64,000 bases of DNA from Desulfobacterales bacterium (GTDB lineage: Bacteria; Desulfobacterota; Desulfobacteria; Desulfobacterales; JAQWFD01), in assembly GCA_028704555.1 (NCBI GenBank), contig JAQWFD010000001.1, positions 150,842-214,841 of the forward strand. Direction: 5' to 3'. Both the position numbers and the translations under genes were made by a program. Positions 61,594 to 64,000 of this stretch are shown in pieces. The first letter of the stretch is position 1; the number at the start of each line of letters is the position of its first letter. The notes below the pieces were generated by a model. It saw only the letters and a list, made by a program, of their open reading frames with translations, did not search any database and had not been told where the DNA came from.

Positions 61594-62820
61594 TTAGAAT
61601 GTTGTTAATTCTTGAAAGATTTTCAGTGCGAATAGGTCTGTCATCCCTGAAATAAAATCTACTGCAGCCAGAACATAATCATCATATTCAAAAGTATTAT
61701 ATAGGATTTTGTTTTTATATATATTTGTTTTTGATTCTCTTTCGTTAGGCTCTCCGAACTTAAGTAACCATTCGCTGAATGTTTTCGTCAAAACAGGATA
61801 AATTTCTTTATGTTTTTTGATTACTTTAAGAGTTTTTTGTCCATCAAAAAAATTATCCAACACTTTGAATATAGAATTAATTATTAGCGAAGCGTATTCT
61901 TTATATGTATCAAGCCTTTTGTGTAGGTATATGTTTTTATAATTAAATGCTTTTAATAGATTCATTATTTCAAGACTTGATTCAGAAATCATAATCCCAC
62001 ACCCAGGCGAACTGTTGTTGCACAAATCAATAATAAAATCATGCATCAATATTGTATTATTTATCTCTTCAATTGTATTGGTTCTGCCAGTTTGTTTGAT
62101 GATGCAATTTAATTCATCAAGTTGACTTCTATCAAGGATATTTAACGCTAACGCGTCTTCAATATCACGACCAAGAAATGATATTTTATCAGCAATTTTA
62201 ACAATACAACCTTCCCAAGTGTAGGGCCGAAATTCATTTGCTTTTGTTATTACCTCAAGGTTGACAAATTCATCGCGTGGAAATAATGCATTCTCGTCTA
62301 CTTCACCACAATGACAAACAATACCATCGCGAATAGCATAAATGAGGTTTAAATTCCTTTGAGAACCCCATGGATCTTCTAATGTCTCTGTTTTGTCGAT
62401 AATTCTCAGGCTGTTTTTTTCGTGCCAGAATTTAATACCAAATTTTTCATCTGTAATTTTGGATAAAATTGTTTCACCAGCATGTCCAAATGGAGTATGG
62501 CCAAGATCATGGCCAATTGCTATTGCATTGGTCAATTCAGTATTTAAACCAAGGTATTTTGAAATTGTGTAACTTACAGATGTAACATGGTTTACATGCT
62601 CTATTCTCGTGCAAACATGATCGTTGGTAGTGGCAAAAAATACTTGTGTTTTATGCTTAAGCCTTCTGTAAGCAGGGGAGTGTAAAATTCTATTGTAATC
62701 ACGAGCAAATGGGGAACGGATATCATCACCTCGATGATACAAATCTACGACTCTACTAATTGCATTTTCCCATTTAAGATTGTTTTCATCCATCCTGCAT
62801 TTTTCAAAACTATTTTTCAT
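61594..62820 (-). CDS. dGTPase-like HD-domain triphosphohydrolase
   Basis: This 408-aa protein has HD-domain metal ligands in RIEHVNHVTSVSYTI and IAIGHDLGHTPFGHAGETIL, plus the dGTPase-type N-terminus (RSPFARDYNRILHSPAYRRL, KHKTQVF). The C-terminal half is AT-rich and less typical. dGTPases degrade dGTP to guanosine and triphosphate; in some bacteria they starve phages of nucleotides. It lies in the tRNA-Arg island, separated from the HEPN gene by a group II intron, and is strongly AT-biased compared with the chromosomal genes, a sign of transfer. Confidence 0.85.
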   Translation of the reverse strand: MKNSFEKCRMDENNLKWENAISRVVDLYHRGDDIRSPFARDYNRILHSPAYRRLKHKTQVFFATTNDHVCTRIEHVNHVTSVSYTISKYLGLNTELTNAIAIGHDLGHTPFGHAGETILSKITDEKFGIKFWHEKNSLRIIDKTETLEDPWGSQRNLNLIYAIRDGIVCHCGEVDENALFPRDEFVNLEVITKANEFRPYTWEGCIVKIADKISFLGRDIEDALALNILDRSQLDELNCIIKQTGRTNTIEEINNTILMHDFIIDLCNNSSPGCGIMISESSLEIMNLLKAFNYKNIYLHKRLDTYKEYASLIINSIFKVLDNFFDGQKTLKVIKKHKEIYPVLTKTFSEWLLKFGEPNERESKTNIYKNKILYNTFEYDDYVLAAVDFISGMTDLFALKIFQELTTF

Positions 62821-63764
62821 AATGCAATTCCACTCCGTTTAAAACCGAACAAGTTATTAAGCAGTTTCTGTTTAACTACACAACCCAGAAATTCTTTCCG
62901 ACTAATTTCCGGCCAAATCATGTTGTTTCTAACTGGATAACACTCATTCCGGAATGATAACCGGAAACAGTATAACTATTCACGAATTGCGTTTTATCCA
63001 GTGTCCTGCATGAAAAGCCAGCTGCAGATAAATCGAGTACCGATGTGGAGTAGAAAATATTTCGAGATCAGATGAACTGGAATAATGGACAAAAAATTAT
63101 AGAACTGAGGCGCTGTTATTTTCTCACGATAGGGATAGTATAAACAAGATGGGCAATTTGCAAGGGAGAATATCTTTTTTATACTTTTCCCCGGTAATAT
63201 GGATTTCTAAACCTGTTGAGATACCTTGCCAATACCTGAATAAATAGATTTCTTCGGATACCCCCAACATATCACAAACGGTGGTAGTTGTTGTGCTGTC
63301 GCACCTATGTTCGACAAAGGGGTGCAGGGCGGTAAAATCCACTGGGCCGTAAACGTTTTCTGCGGCTAATTGCTCAACCTGTTTTGGGATAAAATGTTTC
63401 GAGTTTGATGGTTAAGTAGCCTGTCAAACATATCTGACGCTTAAATGGTTAAAATAGCTAAAATAACAATATGTTATTCCGGGTAAAACTTTACCCGCTT
63501 TTTTTTCGGATTCGTTTTTTTTCCTGTCCATCTCCGGTCGTTGAAGGGGGGGCGCTAGTCTTCCGGAACCCGGAATCATTTGAAAACACAGGCTGCGTTG
63601 ATCGTTTTTCCGGTCCTACGGGAATTCTCCTTTGGGTGCCTCGTTTTAGGTGCAACGTGGTTGAATCAGAGGGGTCCGGGTTGTGAGGAAGGCATGGGGA
63701 AACGGGAAGAATAGCCTCGCGCTTTGCCATTTTGTATAATTATAACGGCATGTTACGTCAAAGG
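62821..63764. other. AT-rich island flank with no recognised gene
   Basis: Between the dGTPase-like gene and the tRNA fragment there are only short frames (63124-63342, 63471-63686, 63491-63730). None has protein-family signal or a clear ribosome-binding site. No integrase or RNA gene is seen. Confidence 0.4.
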
Positions 63765-63810
<46 letters not shown>

Positions 63811-63820
63811 TGAAAATCAA

Positions 63821-63862
63821 GGGTCTACAGCATTTTTTGTTGTAGGCCTTTTTTTGTTGTAG
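63821..63862 (+). terminator. Terminator following the tRNA fragment
   Basis: GGTCTACA and TGTAGGCC pair around a T-rich loop, followed by TTTTTTTG. This is the sister of the terminator after the complete tRNA-Arg. Confidence 0.65.
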
Positions 63863-63879
63863 GTCCGGGTCTGGTCCGA

Positions 63880-63910
63880 GTGTTTTTTTTCCTTGTTCCA
63901 CTTGGGAAAA
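63880..63910. repeat. Short direct repeat (copy 3 of 3)
   Basis: GTGTTTTTTTTCCTTGTTCC and ACTTGGGAAAA match the 57831-57864 repeat. With the tRNA fragment and terminator it forms an approximately 140-bp duplicated block. Confidence 0.65.
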
Positions 63911-64000
63911 GCGGAGTTTGCATCTGTTTGCCCCCCCGGAGGTTGAATTGTGAGGCAATCCCTTCCCACCAGATAGTTTAAAACACACAGCTGTCCCGCA

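Noticed and set aside
63124..63342. 72-codon minus-strand frame near the right end
   Set aside because: Low-complexity (TTTTTV) and no start signal; not distinguishable from chance.

Overview
This is chromosomal DNA from an anaerobic, probably sulfate-reducing, Desulfobacterota (Desulfobacterales-type) bacterium. The assignment is an inference from gene content: a 2-oxoacid:ferredoxin oxidoreductase of the KorDABC type, 2-hydroxyacyl-CoA-dehydratase-like double-cubane reductases with their ATP-driven activase, SelB, the ThrH route to threonine, and a cobalamin-binding radical SAM enzyme. Core metabolic genes alternate with a decaying defence island, several small inverted-repeat elements, gene fragments and a tRNA-associated island.

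Layout. 1-6.2 kb: the end of ilvB with ilvN, a methyltransferase, a YitT-family membrane protein, and a two-gene operon of type III polyketide synthase plus B12-binding radical SAM protein. 6.2-17.3 kb: a minus-strand DNA-modification/defence locus (HsdM-N::HsdS chimera, RhuM, a small DMS-associated protein, a RAMA protein, DndD, a DndE-helicase fusion, a coiled-coil protein and gene fragments), then a polysaccharide deacetylase and an unknown basic-tailed protein. Two copies of a 157-bp MITE-like element bracket this stretch. 17.5-27.2 kb: a plus-strand cluster of two double-cubane reductases, one activase, a TudS-like desulfidase, two periplasmic amino-acid binding proteins, three permeases and an ATPase. 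It carries the scars of a duplicated binding-protein/permease cassette. 27.3-30.4 kb: a THI4-like remnant, an MprF-type protein and a P-type ATPase remnant.

30.4-35.5 kb: a promoter, a phenylalanine-rich leader peptide and an attenuator precede a complete branched-chain-type (LivJHMGF) ABC transporter. This points to control by phenylalanine supply and is the clearest regulatory finding in the window. 35.5-41.4 kb: a YgjP-like metalloprotease, a DEAD-box helicase with a terminator hairpin in its leader, initiator tRNA-Met, DUF167, a YbgC thioesterase, ThrH and homoserine dehydrogenase. 41.7-48.4 kb: purM, a WecA/MraY-CapD-N fusion, tsaD, nagZ and mltG. 48.5-57.3 kb: a decayed radical SAM gene, korDABC, hemW, inverted-repeat elements, a DUF2333 protein, selB and an unlisted 50-aa membrane protein.

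57.6-64 kb: tRNA-His and tRNA-Arg, then a region ending in a duplicated tRNA-Arg 3' half. It contains a HEPN-motif protein, a group II intron with its reverse transcriptase, and an AT-rich dGTPase-like gene, a plausible small anti-phage island. No integrase is visible inside it.

All calls come from reading the sequence. No database search or structure prediction was run.
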